DNA from: Terriglobia bacterium
GTDB taxonomy: Bacteria; Acidobacteriota; Terriglobia; Bryobacterales; Bryobacteraceae
Length of the DNA stretch: 64,000 nt
NCBI GenBank assembly: GCA_021325175.1
Contig: JAJPHS010000125.1
Location: 1-64,000, forward strand
Direction of reading: 5' to 3'
Every line of letters starts with the position of its first letter. The stretch's first letter is position 1. Shown piece by piece: positions 9,340 to 18,729 of the stretch. The position numbers were made by a program, and so were the translations under genes. The notes under the pieces were generated by a model. That model was not told where the DNA came from and made no database searches. It saw only the letters and a list, made by a program, of their open reading frames with translations.

Positions 9340-9990
9340 TCACAGCACGTTGACGGCGCGTGCGGCAATAATGGCGACGGTCCCCAGCGAAATCATCGAT
9401 TGCACCATCATCAGGCCCTTCGCCCAGCGCGAAAGCACGGGAACATCGGTCGGCGAAAAAGCGGTGCTTGCGGTGAACGCCAGGAACAGATAATCGACGA
9501 ACCCGGGCCGCCACTGCTCCTCGCCCATCTCGCGCCGCAAGGTGCGATCGAGCATCATCTGCGGAAACAGAAAAGCGCCGTCGGTATGGGACCACTTCAA
9601 ATCGCGCTGGTGCGGCCCGCCGGCATCGAGGCGCCAATACCAGCAGGCAAACACCAGGACGTTGCAGACCCACAACGCCGCGGCCGAGAGCAGCAGCTCG
9701 CGCGGGCTCTCCCGGTGTGATGGCAGGCGCTCCACCAGCAGCGAAAGCGATACGATCAGCGCGGCCGTGACGATCCCGCTGACGGCGTATCCGAAAATTT
9801 GCGCGATTCGCGGATAACCATATCGCATGGAAACTATGGCTGGAGTCGCCAGCGCGATCACTAAGGCGAGCAGCAGCCAGTCCGGACCGATCGTCAGGTT
9901 CGACGGCAGCGCGTAATGCAGCGCGCCGATGGAGAGCAGCGCAATCAGGGCCGGCCATCGCGGCTCGGATCTCCGGGGCAAGTCGGTCAT
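9340..9990 (-). CDS. DUF1345-like integral membrane protein
   Basis: 216 residues with about six membrane helices. The C-terminal part (FVDYLFLAFTASTAFSPTDV, then a helix ending IIAARAVNVL) matches the DUF1345 pattern, whose last hairpin recalls a two-helix ion-channel pore without the K+ filter sequence. It lies 153 bp upstream of the RDD operon and 93 bp from the ABC operon, so it is probably a separate unit. Function unknown. Confidence 0.75.
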   Translation of the reverse strand: MTDLPRRSEPRWPALIALLSIGALHYALPSNLTIGPDWLLLALVIALATPAIVSMRYGYPRIAQIFGYAVSGIVTAALIVSLSLLVERLPSHRESPRELLLSAAALWVCNVLVFACWYWRLDAGGPHQRDLKWSHTDGAFLFPQMMLDRTLRREMGEEQWRPGFVDYLFLAFTASTAFSPTDVPVLSRWAKGLMMVQSMISLGTVAIIAARAVNVL

Positions 9991-10083
9991 GTACTCATTC
10001 TGTACCGGCGGAGCAATGCATACGAAACTTGCGAGGCGCCGCGCGAGCAGAACGAAGGGCGCGATCCACGATCGGTCGGAGCG

Positions 10084-11133
10084 TTAGTCGGCGCCGTAGT
10101 TGATTTCAAGACGCCGCGCGCGACGGGAGGCGAATACGAGCACCACGGCCGTCACCGCGAATAAGCCGGCGACTGCGAGGATGGTTGAGGCCGGCTCGGT
10201 GGAGGAAATCAGCAGCGCGAGCACCGGATTAATTTCGCGATGGGGCGACGCCACCACGGGGCACAGCGATTGCAAATAATAAATCACGCTAATTTTTTTG
10301 AGCGCCGAGGGCAGAAAAAGATTCGCGCTTTCCCAAATCAAAACGCCCGCGGCCGGAAGCAGCGGATTGCGGAAGAAAAGTCCCGCGGCCAGAAACACGC
10401 TGCCGTAGCCCAGGCACGCCAGCGCGGCGACTCCCAGATACGCGGAGATTTCATGCCCGGAAAGCGACGATTCATAAGGCAGCGACAGCAGCCAAAGCTG
10501 CAGCGCGGCGCTGGCGGTGAAGATCGCGACCGCGGCGATCAGGCCCGCGGCATATTTGCCGGCGAGCAGAACTTCCCGCCGGATCGGCGCGAGCAAATAA
10601 TAATGAAGGCTCTTATCGATCAGCTCGCCGCGAAACAGATTGGTGAAGATTCCGACGCAGCCGAAAAAGATGGCGAGCCGCAAAAAGAAAAACTGAAACA
10701 CGGTGGCGAAAATCAGGCGGTCCTGCGCGAACGTTTCCTCCTCGCGAACGGAGATGCTTTGTAATTCGCCGTCGGCAAAACCGAAAACATAACGGCTCTG
10801 CCCGTCGGTGTAGCTCAGAAATTCTCTTCGAATGCGGCCGCCTCCGAACCGGATCTGCCGTGAATCGACGTTCGGTTCGCCCAGCCGGGCGATCACCTCC
10901 TCGCGCGTCATCCCCGGCTGGATCGAAAGCAGCGCCCCAGCCGGAACCGGGTGCGCGGCGGCGATCGCCCGGCGCTCCTCGCGGGTGCGCATCATCGAAA
11001 GATCGTGCCCGGCGAACATCAGAACCGGAGCGAACGCCAGCAGATAAACCCATAAACCGCGCCGCGACAAAAATGTTTTCTTCATCTCCAGGCGGACCAC
11101 GGCGCGCATCTGCGCCCAATATTTGGCGATCAT
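10084..11133 (-). CDS. ABC-2 type transporter permease with BamE/SmpA-like insertion
   Basis: 349 residues. The first membrane helix (about 24-43) is followed, before helix 2 (about 140-160), by an extra domain at 70-130. That domain starts [15 protein letters not shown] and ends [15 protein letters not shown], the pattern of BamE/SmpA lipoproteins. The remaining five or so helices are typical of ABC-2 permeases. The start overlaps the stop of the ATPase gene at 11130 by four bases, so the two form a pair. The substrate is unknown. The insertion would lie outside the cytoplasm if the N-terminus is cytoplasmic. Confidence 0.85.
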   Translation of the reverse strand: MIAKYWAQMRAVVRLEMKKTFLSRRGLWVYLLAFAPVLMFAGHDLSMMRTREERRAIAAAHPVPAGALLSIQPGMTREEVIARLGEPNVDSRQIRFGGGRIRREFLSYTDGQSRYVFGFADGELQSISVREEETFAQDRLIFATVFQFFFLRLAIFFGCVGIFTNLFRGELIDKSLHYYLLAPIRREVLLAGKYAAGLIAAVAIFTASAALQLWLLSLPYESSLSGHEISAYLGVAALACLGYGSVFLAAGLFFRNPLLPAAGVLIWESANLFLPSALKKISVIYYLQSLCPVVASPHREINPVLALLISSTEPASTILAVAGLFAVTAVVLVFASRRARRLEINYGAD

Positions 11134-12086
11134 TTTCCGGGCTCCTCGCCGCCGATCAGGTATTCGTAGACCGAATTGACGTTATCGTCGGCCGGCGCGA
11201 CGCTTTCGATGTCGATGCCATCGAGCGCGATGTGATTCAGCAGCCGGTAAAACCGGCCGGCGTCGCGCGTTTTGACCAGCAATCCGCCGCCGTCGGCGTG
11301 AAGCCGCGCCTCGACGATGCTGTCCAGTTCGAAAACGCGGGCGGCCAACGCCGCCGGACGATTGCAGCGGATCAGGATCTGCATCGGATGGTCGCATATT
11401 TCGCTGCGCAAGCCCTGGATCTTTCCTTCGGCCACGACATAACCGTTGCTCAACAGAATTACCTGGTCTGAAATCAGATCGACCTCGTGCAGAACGTGGC
11501 TGGACACGATGACGTGGCGGCCCTCGGCGGCAAGCTCTCGAAACAGCGCGATGGTTTCGGCGCGCACCAGCGGATCGAGCCCGTTCAGCGGCTCATCGAG
11601 CACCAGAACGCGCGGATCGTGGGCGATAGCTTGCGCCAGCTTGATCCTCTGCCGCATTCCCTTGCTATAGCCGGCGATCTTACGGTGCGCGGCGTCATTC
11701 AGGCGGACGCGCCCGATCGCCCGCCAGGATAACCGTTCGCATTTTTCGCGTGGCCAGCCGAACAAGCGCAGGAAGGAATAAATAAACTGAAAACCGCTCA
11801 AACCCTTCGGAAAAGCGTCGAATTGCGTCGAATATCCGACAAGCGCGAACAATTTCTCGGGATCCTCCGGCGTGACGCCCAGGATGCGCACTGATCCGCG
11901 CGTGGGGCGGATGAGACCGGTCATCAGGTTCATCAGCGTCGTTTTTCCGGAGCCGTTCGGACCCACCAGGCTGGTGATTCCGGGCGGAATCGCCAGCGTG
12001 ACGCGATTGACGCCCAGCACTTCGCCGTAGAATCGGGAAACGTTTTCGAATCGAACCAGACTTTCCTCGACCGGCGGCGGCGTCAT
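11130..12086 (-). CDS. ABC transporter ATP-binding protein
   Basis: 318 residues. Walker A GPNGSGKT near 39-46, a signature region [16 protein letters not shown] and Walker [15 protein letters not shown], followed by the H-loop in [11 protein letters not shown]. The C-terminal extension of about 90 residues is typical of ABC-2 ATPases. It overlaps its permease partners on both sides (ATGA-type overlaps), in a four-gene operon with a second ATPase. The substrate is not predictable. Confidence 0.93.
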   Translation of the reverse strand: MTPPPVEESLVRFENVSRFYGEVLGVNRVTLAIPPGITSLVGPNGSGKTTLMNLMTGLIRPTRGSVRILGVTPEDPEKLFALVGYSTQFDAFPKGLSGFQFIYSFLRLFGWPREKCERLSWRAIGRVRLNDAAHRKIAGYSKGMRQRIKLAQAIAHDPRVLVLDEPLNGLDPLVRAETIALFRELAAEGRHVIVSSHVLHEVDLISDQVILLSNGYVVAEGKIQGLRSEICDHPMQILIRCNRPAALAARVFELDSIVEARLHADGGGLLVKTRDAGRFYRLLNHIALDGIDIESVAPADDNVNSVYEYLIGGEEPGK

Positions 12087-12946
12087 TTCACCACCTCGAA
12101 GGGGCGGACTTTCTTAAACAGCAGCCACAGGCAGATCAGGCAAGCCGCTGCGATCGCGTTTACCGCATCCAGCGTATCGATATCCTGCCCCGCGCCGGGC
12201 AGGCGAAACAGCGCCGACCAGATGGTGAAACTATCCTGCGCCAGATCGAGCATCGCGCCGCCGCGGATGCGCATCACCGCGTTCAAAGCGCGGCCGAAAC
12301 CCGCGCCGACGAAAATCACTCCGAGGATCAGCGCGCCGGCCGCGATCCGCCACTTCACCCACGCCGACATCGCCATGGCGATGAGCGACAACACCCCGAT
12401 CCAGACGAGCGAGCCGACAACGATGGCTTCGGCGATCCACCAGTTCGCGAATATCCAGCTCCGGCCCGCCAGGCTCGATTGCATGAGGAAAAGAATCAGG
12501 CCGGGAATCCAGGTGATCAGCGAGAGAAGATAAATCAGCACGCTCATCTTGCCGGCGACGTATTCGGATCGCGAAAACGGGCGGCAAAAATAGAGCGGAA
12601 GAGCGTTATTCACCAGATCGGGAGAAACCAGACCGGGACCGACCAGCGCGGTCAGCAGGTAAGCCATCGTGGCCTGAACCGTACAGTAAATGTAGAAAAA
12701 GTTCGCGTTGATCTCCAGCAAATTCGCCGCTTGCACGTTCAATACTCGCAAAAACGACAAATTATGGCTCAGATAGATGAACACCGCGCATCCGGCGGGA
12801 TAAAAGAAGCACGCCATCAGGAACAGCACCAGGAATTTCGACTGAAACAGCCGTCCGAAGCTGTAGCGCGGCAGAATCAGAAAACGGGACCACGCCGCCG
12901 TGAGCGCGCCGGAGTAGCCTTTGTACGTCCGTTTATAAACCGCCAT
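12083..12946 (-). CDS. ABC-2 type transporter permease
   Basis: 287 residues with about six membrane helices and the cytoplasmic N-terminal stretch [19 protein letters not shown] before the first helix. ABC-2 membrane pattern with [15 protein letters not shown] between helices. It sits between the two ATPase genes, 21 bp after the first and overlapping the second by four bases. It probably forms a heteromeric exporter with the permease at 10084, or the operon encodes two systems. Confidence 0.85.
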   Translation of the reverse strand: MAVYKRTYKGYSGALTAAWSRFLILPRYSFGRLFQSKFLVLFLMACFFYPAGCAVFIYLSHNLSFLRVLNVQAANLLEINANFFYIYCTVQATMAYLLTALVGPGLVSPDLVNNALPLYFCRPFSRSEYVAGKMSVLIYLLSLITWIPGLILFLMQSSLAGRSWIFANWWIAEAIVVGSLVWIGVLSLIAMAMSAWVKWRIAAGALILGVIFVGAGFGRALNAVMRIRGGAMLDLAQDSFTIWSALFRLPGAGQDIDTLDAVNAIAAACLICLWLLFKKVRPFEVVK

Positions 12947-12967
12947 CGGCGCTCCTGTCCGGCGTGT

Positions 12968-13888
12968 TCACGACACCGTTTCCATGGCCTTGAGAAAAAT
13001 ATCTTCGAGCGAATCACGGCGGTAGTTGAGGCGGCGCAATTGCAGATCGCGCTCGGCCGCCAGCCGGTAAATTTCGCGCGTATCGAAGCCCACCGGCAGA
13101 ACCATTTTCAGCCGGCCCGCGCCGGAAGCCGAACATTCGCATCCCATCGCCGCCAGCGCCTCGGCGAAACCCGCGTCATTGCCGAAGGTTTCGATCTCGA
13201 CGAAGCGTTTGTTCGCGCGCCGCTCCTGTTCGAGATTCGCGCAGTGGACGATGCGGCCGTCCTTGAGAATCAGCACCTCATCGCAGGTCTCTTCGACATC
13301 GCGCAGCAGGTGCGAGCACAGCAGCAGATGCATCTCGCCCGCGTCCTTCATTTCGCGGATCAGCCGGATCATGCGCTGCCGCGCCGGCGGATCAAGGCCG
13401 TTGGTGGGTTCATCGAGGATCACCAGCTTCGGGCCGTGCACGATCGCCTGCGCCAGCTTGGCCAACTGTTTCATCCCGAGCGAATAGGTCCCCAGCAGGC
13501 GATAACGCGCCTCGCCCAGGCCGACATAAAACAAAACCTCATGCGCGCGTTCGAGCGCGGCGTCGCGCGGCAGGCCCGAAAGCTCGCCCATCATGCGGAC
13601 GAAGGAAACCGCGCTCATGTTGGCGATGAAGGATTCGTTTTCCGGCATGTACCCGGCGATCGCGCGAATTTCGCGCCGCGCGGCGCGAATGTCGCGGCCG
13701 TAGATGCGCGCCGTGCCCGCCGAAGCCTGGCAGAAGCCGAGCAGCGTCTGAATGAGCGTCGATTTTCCGGCGCCGTTCGGCCCCAAAAGCCCGATTGCGC
13801 CTCCGGAGACCGAGCCGCGCAAATTGTTCAGGATCGTTCGATTCCCGAATCGCACGCTGAGCCCTTCGAGCTCGATCACCGGTGACAT
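12968..13888 (-). CDS. ABC transporter ATP-binding protein
   Basis: 306 residues from the ATG at 13888 ([15 protein letters not shown]); six more codons are open upstream but lack support. Walker A GPNGAGKS, signature [15 protein letters not shown], Walker [15 protein letters not shown], and the H-loop in LLLCSHLL. First gene of the four-gene ABC operon. It is divergent from the proline-racemase gene, so the roughly 110 bp between them must hold promoters for both directions. Confidence 0.93.
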   Translation of the reverse strand: MSPVIELEGLSVRFGNRTILNNLRGSVSGGAIGLLGPNGAGKSTLIQTLLGFCQASAGTARIYGRDIRAARREIRAIAGYMPENESFIANMSAVSFVRMMGELSGLPRDAALERAHEVLFYVGLGEARYRLLGTYSLGMKQLAKLAQAIVHGPKLVILDEPTNGLDPPARQRMIRLIREMKDAGEMHLLLCSHLLRDVEETCDEVLILKDGRIVHCANLEQERRANKRFVEIETFGNDAGFAEALAAMGCECSASGAGRLKMVLPVGFDTREIYRLAAERDLQLRRLNYRRDSLEDIFLKAMETVS

Positions 13889-13996
13889 TTGACTCGATGC
13901 TAACAAAGCTTGGGCCGGATGCCGCGCCTGATCCGCATCGCGCGGCCGGCACTAAGCTTGGAATACGCGATCGCCTCCCGATTTGTTCCCTCGCGC

Positions 13997-14002
13997 TACA
14001 AT
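13997..14002 (+). promoter_or_regulatory. Putative -10 box (TACAAT) of the proline-racemase-family gene
   Basis: TACAAT lies six bases before the preferred TTG start at 14009, which would put transcription start at or next to the start codon. No consensus -35 is seen. Identical spacing is found before the TTG at 32439. Confidence 0.4.
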
Positions 14003-14008
14003 TGCGGA

Positions 14009-15064
14009 TTGCGATTCTCCCACCTCATCACCGCCGTGGACGCGCACGCCTGCGGAGAGCATGGACGCGTGATCACCGGCGGCGTGCTCGACGTGCCCGG
14101 CGCGAGCATGTTCGAAAAAAAATGCTGGCTTGAAACGCACGCCGATCATCTCCGAAAACGCATGCTGCGCGAGCCACGCGGCTATCCGGCGGCGAACTGC
14201 AATCTGCTCCTGCCGCCGGCGCACCCGGAAGCCGACGCCGGTTTCGTCATCATGGAGCAGGTGGAATATCCTCCGATGTCGGGCTCCAATACGATTTGCG
14301 TGGCGACGGTGCTGATCGAAACCGGAATGGTCCGGGTGACCGAGCCGGTGACGAAGCTGAAGCTCGAAACGCCCGCCGGATTGATCGCGGTTGACGCCGA
14401 GGTTCGCGCCGGCAAGGTGAAGCAGGTTACGTTTCGCAACGTGCCCGCGTTTGCAACGCATCTCGATGCGCGCGTCGAAGTGCCCAATCTCGGGACCGTT
14501 ACGGTGGATGTCGCCTATGGCGGCATGTTTTACGTGATCGCCGATGCCGAGCCGCTGGGGTTGCGGCTTTCCCCCGATGAGGCCAAAGATATTGCGCGCG
14601 TCGCGGAGATGATCAAGGCCGCGGCGCGCGAACAGTTGCCGGTATCGCATCCTGAAAACCCGGCTATTACCGGAATCACCATTGCGCAGCTTTCCGCGCC
14701 GCCGTCGCGCGCCGGCGTCGATCGGAAAAACGCGGTCGTCGTCTCCACCGGAGAACTCGACTGGTCGCGCCCCTCGACATGGACCGGAGCGCTCGACCGT
14801 TCGCCATGCGGAACCGGCACCTGCGCCAAAATGGCCGCGCTTTACGCCAAGGGGAAGCTGCCGCTCGGCGCAAATTTCGTCCACGAAGGAATTTTGGGCA
14901 CCACGTTTACCGGCCGCCTGGTCGAGCGGGCGCGCGCCGGCGATTTCGAGGCCGTTGTTCCGGAATTATCCGGAACCGCGTGGATCACCGGCTTCGCGCA
15001 ATACGTGCTCGATCCGGAAGATCCGTTCCCGGAGGGTTACACCGTCGGCGACATTTGGGGCTAA
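14009..15064 (+). CDS. Proline racemase / hydroxyproline epimerase family protein (Ser/Cys type)
   Basis: 351 residues from TTG at 14009, the point where similarity starts (MRFSHLITAVDAHACGEHGR); the frame is open 33 codons upstream (TTG 13910, ATG 13919), so a longer form is possible. The fold is that of cofactor-independent proline racemases. The first catalytic position, Cys in proline racemase (MCGHG), is Ser91 here (PPMSGSN); the second is Cys267 (DRSPCGTG). Family members include proline racemase, 4-hydroxyproline 2-epimerase and trans-3-hydroxyproline dehydratase, which are distinguished partly by these two residues. The exact substrate is unresolved. There are no linked hydroxyproline catabolic genes. 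Confidence 0.85.
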   Translation: MRFSHLITAVDAHACGEHGRVITGGVLDVPGASMFEKKCWLETHADHLRKRMLREPRGYPAANCNLLLPPAHPEADAGFVIMEQVEYPPMSGSNTICVATVLIETGMVRVTEPVTKLKLETPAGLIAVDAEVRAGKVKQVTFRNVPAFATHLDARVEVPNLGTVTVDVAYGGMFYVIADAEPLGLRLSPDEAKDIARVAEMIKAAAREQLPVSHPENPAITGITIAQLSAPPSRAGVDRKNAVVVSTGELDWSRPSTWTGALDRSPCGTGTCAKMAALYAKGKLPLGANFVHEGILGTTFTGRLVERARAGDFEAVVPELSGTAWITGFAQYVLDPEDPFPEGYTVGDIWG

Positions 15065-15090
15065 GCCGGAGCTGAACCGCATTCGCGCCG

Positions 15091-16578
15091 CTAATGCCTG
15101 GCGAACATCTCTATCACATCCTTGCGCAGCGCGGCCTGGCTGTCTGGACGGCTATAGAACATGTGCCCGCCCGGATACTCATGCACAACGACGCGCGTCG
15201 CGTCGCCCATCACCGGCATCTGATCCACCGTGAGCACCGAGCCCATGAACGGGCATGACAGATCGTTCCATCCGTGCGCGATAATCACGCGCAGCTTGGG
15301 ATCGGCCGCAACCGCCTCCCGCAGATCGCCGGTCGCGCCGTTGCGCAGCGCGCGGCTGTCGTTATCCCATTGCGAGTTGACCGAATAGCTTAGGGCATTG
15401 TATCGCGCGCCGGTTTTCCAGCCGACCACGCGCGTCACGAAATCGACCATCGCGGTGGTGGTCGGCGCAATGATGCTTTCCAGCAGCGGATCGTTGGCGC
15501 GCTGATAGGGCGAGAACGGGAACGGATCGAACGACGTCACGTTCGAGTCATAGACGCTGCCGATCTTGCCCTGCTCGCGAAATACTTCGCGCAAATACGC
15601 GCCGATCTCCAGCCGCGCCCCGCTTCGCCGGACAAATTCCTCCTCAAGCCCCGTCATTTCCGTGACCTTCTTGACCAGCCGCGTCATCGCCGCCGGATCG
15701 GACCGGCCCTTGAGCAGATCGGTTACGTATTCCCCGCGCGTATAGGCGATCACCTGGGCCATCGCCTCGGGCGTAAGCTTGTGCGCCCGCTCCAGATGCG
15801 CCGCCGTGATCGACGGCAGCGTCATCATCCATTGCATCGGTGAGACGTCAGCATTCTCATCGAGCGTCGGATTGAGATACGGCGACACCAGCACCACGCC
15901 GTTCATCGCCACGCCGAGCTGCGATTGCAGATAGTGCGTGACCCGCGGCCCGCGATAGCCGCCGTAGCTCTCGCCCACTAAATATTTCCGCGAACCCATC
16001 CGGCCGTTTTTCACCAGCCAGTCGTAGATCACGCGCGAAAGGTAATGAATATCGTTTTCAGTGGAATAAAACTGTTTTTTCGTCTCCTCGGCGGAAACCA
16101 GCGAGCGGCTGAAGCCGGTGCCGATCGGGTCGATGAACACCAGGTCCGTAAAATCGAGCCAGGTTCCGGGATTATCGGTCAGCAGCGCCGGATCGGAGGG
16201 ACTGTCGCCCTGATCGCCGAATTTTAAGTGCTTCGGGCCGATCGCGCCAAAGTTCAAATAGACCGAAGCCGCGCCCGGTCCGCCGTTGAGCGCGAAAGTT
16301 ACCGGCCGGTCCTTCCCATCGACGATGTAGGCGGTATAAACCACCTCGCCGGTTTTCTTTTCATTGTCAAAAACCGGCAGTGTCCCGACCGTAACCTGGT
16401 AGGCGATCGTCTTGCCGTTTAACTGAATGTTCTGCTGCGCGTGCGCGTCGGGCGGCAGCGGAGGTTCCTTCTCGGCCGCGTCCTTTGCGGCGGCCGGAGC
16501 GGCCGGCTTGGGCTCCTGCGCGTAGGCGAGCAGGCCAACAGACACGATCAGAACGGAAATGGTTTGGATTCTTCTCAT
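15091..16578 (-). CDS. Secreted S10-family serine carboxypeptidase
   Basis: 495 residues with a signal peptide (about 1-20, ending AYA-Q) and a Pro/Ala-rich linker to about 45. The S10 motifs are present: NGGPGAAS (98-105, oxyanion region), the nucleophile elbow GESYGGYRG with Ser204, then Asp439 (HGWND) and His472 (GGHMFY). This alpha/beta-hydrolase would remove C-terminal residues from peptides outside the cytoplasm. Many acidobacterial genomes carry several such enzymes (general knowledge). It is monocistronic by position: it converges with the racemase and has 69 bp to the next gene upstream. Confidence 0.92.
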   Translation of the reverse strand: MRRIQTISVLIVSVGLLAYAQEPKPAAPAAAKDAAEKEPPLPPDAHAQQNIQLNGKTIAYQVTVGTLPVFDNEKKTGEVVYTAYIVDGKDRPVTFALNGGPGAASVYLNFGAIGPKHLKFGDQGDSPSDPALLTDNPGTWLDFTDLVFIDPIGTGFSRSLVSAEETKKQFYSTENDIHYLSRVIYDWLVKNGRMGSRKYLVGESYGGYRGPRVTHYLQSQLGVAMNGVVLVSPYLNPTLDENADVSPMQWMMTLPSITAAHLERAHKLTPEAMAQVIAYTRGEYVTDLLKGRSDPAAMTRLVKKVTEMTGLEEEFVRRSGARLEIGAYLREVFREQGKIGSVYDSNVTSFDPFPFSPYQRANDPLLESIIAPTTTAMVDFVTRVVGWKTGARYNALSYSVNSQWDNDSRALRNGATGDLREAVAADPKLRVIIAHGWNDLSCPFMGSVLTVDQMPVMGDATRVVVHEYPGGHMFYSRPDSQAALRKDVIEMFARH

Positions 16579-16647
16579 AGGTACTTGTTTACAGACTACC
16601 GCGCGAAAGGCTTGCCCGGCCGGCCCCGGGATGCGCCTGCGGCGAAG

Positions 16648-17427
16648 TCAAAACACGCCGCGAACCTTGAGCGCCTCGTCGATGATCGATAATAGCTGCT
16701 CGCGCGTGATCTCGATTTTTTCGCTGGGTCCCGGCATATCCTCAGCCGTCATCGGCGAACCCGGCTCGAATTGATTGCGCGATTTCACTCGATACCGCGC
16801 GCGGGAATCAAACAGCTTCTGCACCTCCGCCCGCGGCAGCGCCTTCGCTCCGCCGAGCAGTTCCGCTACCAGCGTGATGCGCGCGAAGTGCTCCACCATT
16901 TCCATTCGGAAATACGCCTGCCACACGTCCTCGCCGTACGCGACGGCGCCGTGGTTTGCCATCAGCAGCGCGTCAAAGTTCGGGATATAAGGGAGCATGC
17001 CCGCTGTGAGCGCCGGCGTGCCTGGCAATCCGTAGTCGGCGAGGGGCACTGATCCGAGCGAAATGACCACCTCGGGCAGCAGCGCGATATTCAGCGCCCG
17101 GCCCGCCGCCGCAAATCCCGTTGCCACCGGGGGATGCGAGTGTACCACGCCCCGCACATCCGGACGCATGCGATAGATGGTCAGATGCATGGCCATCTCC
17201 GAGGTCCGCTCCCGCTCGCCGGAAAGCTTGCCGCCGTCCAGATCGCAGACAATCAGATCCTCCGGCTTCATCATGCCCTTGCACACCCCGGTGGGCGTCG
17301 CCAGCAGGCGCCGATCATCCAGCCGCAGCGTAATATTTCCATCGTTTGCGGCGACCCAGCCTTTTTCGAACACCAGCCGCCCCACCCGGATCACGTCTTC
17401 GCGAAGTTGATCTTCGGTCTTGGTCAT
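16648..17427 (-). CDS. Class II aldolase/adducin family protein
   Basis: 259 residues from ATG at 17427 (MTKTEDQLREDVI); 12 more codons are open upstream but the family start fits here. The zinc-site motifs of L-fuculose-phosphate-aldolase-like enzymes are present: HSHPPVATG (two His) and the later MANHGAVAYG His. The Glu of EVVISLGS may serve as the catalytic residue. Likely cleaves or epimerises a sugar phosphate such as fuculose-, ribulose- or rhamnulose-phosphate. No kinase or isomerase lies nearby to narrow the substrate. Confidence 0.85.
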   Translation of the reverse strand: MTKTEDQLREDVIRVGRLVFEKGWVAANDGNITLRLDDRRLLATPTGVCKGMMKPEDLIVCDLDGGKLSGERERTSEMAMHLTIYRMRPDVRGVVHSHPPVATGFAAAGRALNIALLPEVVISLGSVPLADYGLPGTPALTAGMLPYIPNFDALLMANHGAVAYGEDVWQAYFRMEMVEHFARITLVAELLGGAKALPRAEVQKLFDSRARYRVKSRNQFEPGSPMTAEDMPGPSEKIEITREQLLSIIDEALKVRGVF

Positions 17428-17498
17428 CGCCGCCGTGCTCTTGATTGTAGCAGCGAATCGCAAGCGGCGTAGACCCGGCAGGCGTGCGTTTCGCCACG

Positions 17499-18707
17499 TT
17501 ACTCGTAGCGCAGCGCTTCGGTTGGGTTCAGCCGCGCGGCGCGGTTGGCGGGCAGTAAACCGAACACCAGACCGACGACGAGGGAAACCGAAAACGACAC
17601 GGCGATCGACAGCGGCGAGATGGGAATCTGAATCTCGTCGGTAAAAAACTGCACGCTCAGGGGGATGGCCACGCCGATCAGCGTTCCCGCGACGCCGCCG
17701 CTCAGACTTATCAGCACCGCTTCGGCGAGAAACTGCTCGAGGATATCGCGCCTCGCCGCGCCGACGGCCATGCGCAGGCCGATCTCGCGGGTTCGCTCGG
17801 TCACGGTGACCAGCATGATATTCATAATCCCGATGCCGGAAATAATCAGCGCGATGGCCGACACCACCACCAGCACCACCGTCAGGACGTCGCCGATGGT
17901 GCGCGCCGCGGCCAGAATCGCGCTCAAATTCGCCACCGAATAATGCGCCCCGGGACGATGACGTCCTTCGAGCAGAACGCGGACCGCGTTGGTCAGCGGC
18001 TCGACGTCGCTCACGCTTCTCGCCTGAATATACAGTGGATCGATGCGCTCGATCTGCGCGAAATACTTGAGCACGGTGATCGGGATCATGGCGTTCTCCC
18101 CGGTCAGCTCGGTCAGGCTGAAGGTGTCGATGCGCTCGCGAAAGACGCCGATCACGGTGAATTGCAGCCCGTGCAGCTTGATATTTCTGCCGATCGCCGC
18201 CTCGGCTCCGCCGAACAGCCTTACGGCGAGCTTCTGCATCAACAGCGCCACATGATGGCGTTGCGCGACGTCGCTGGCATCCAGATAGCGGCCGGAAAGG
18301 AGCTGGAGATTGCGCACCACCGGATAAAATTCATCGGTTCCGATGATCGCGACGTCCTGCTCGCGGCCGTTCACCCACATGCGATCCATGCTGTTCATGA
18401 CGCCGGTGGCGGCCACGATCCGCGAAGCGAATTTTTCGCGCACGGCCTCCACGTCGGCGAGCTTGACGAAATCGGCGTCGGCGGTCGCGATCGCCCCGTT
18501 GTTGCCCGATTCGTATTGCGCGTAAATCAGGTTCGAGCCGACCCGCTGGATCTCTTCCAGGATCCGATTTTTGCCGACCAGTGAAATGGTCACCACCAGA
18601 ATCACGCTGGCATTGCCGATCACCAGTCCCAGGCCGGTCAGGAACGCACGGACTTTATTTGCGCGCAGCGCGTCAATACTGGAACGCAGCGCTTCGCGGT
18701 GGAACAT
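17499..18707 (-). CDS. MacB/FtsX-type ABC transporter permease
   Basis: 402 residues. One N-terminal membrane helix (about 20-43), a large periplasmic MacB_PCD domain (about 45-265, with GRYLDASDVAQRHHVALL), and three C-terminal helices forming the FtsX domain (from about 270), ending GLLPANRAARLNPTEALRYE, the classic MacB-type tail. Such permeases work with a LolD/MacB-like ATPase in mechanotransmission-type export. No ATPase gene adjoins it, so it is either an orphan or pairs with one elsewhere. It is 22 bp downstream of the TPR gene. Confidence 0.92.
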   Translation of the reverse strand: MFHREALRSSIDALRANKVRAFLTGLGLVIGNASVILVVTISLVGKNRILEEIQRVGSNLIYAQYESGNNGAIATADADFVKLADVEAVREKFASRIVAATGVMNSMDRMWVNGREQDVAIIGTDEFYPVVRNLQLLSGRYLDASDVAQRHHVALLMQKLAVRLFGGAEAAIGRNIKLHGLQFTVIGVFRERIDTFSLTELTGENAMIPITVLKYFAQIERIDPLYIQARSVSDVEPLTNAVRVLLEGRHRPGAHYSVANLSAILAAARTIGDVLTVVLVVVSAIALIISGIGIMNIMLVTVTERTREIGLRMAVGAARRDILEQFLAEAVLISLSGGVAGTLIGVAIPLSVQFFTDEIQIPISPLSIAVSFSVSLVVGLVFGLLPANRAARLNPTEALRYE

Positions 18708-18729
18708 CAGCGGCTGCTCCGGCGCATCC

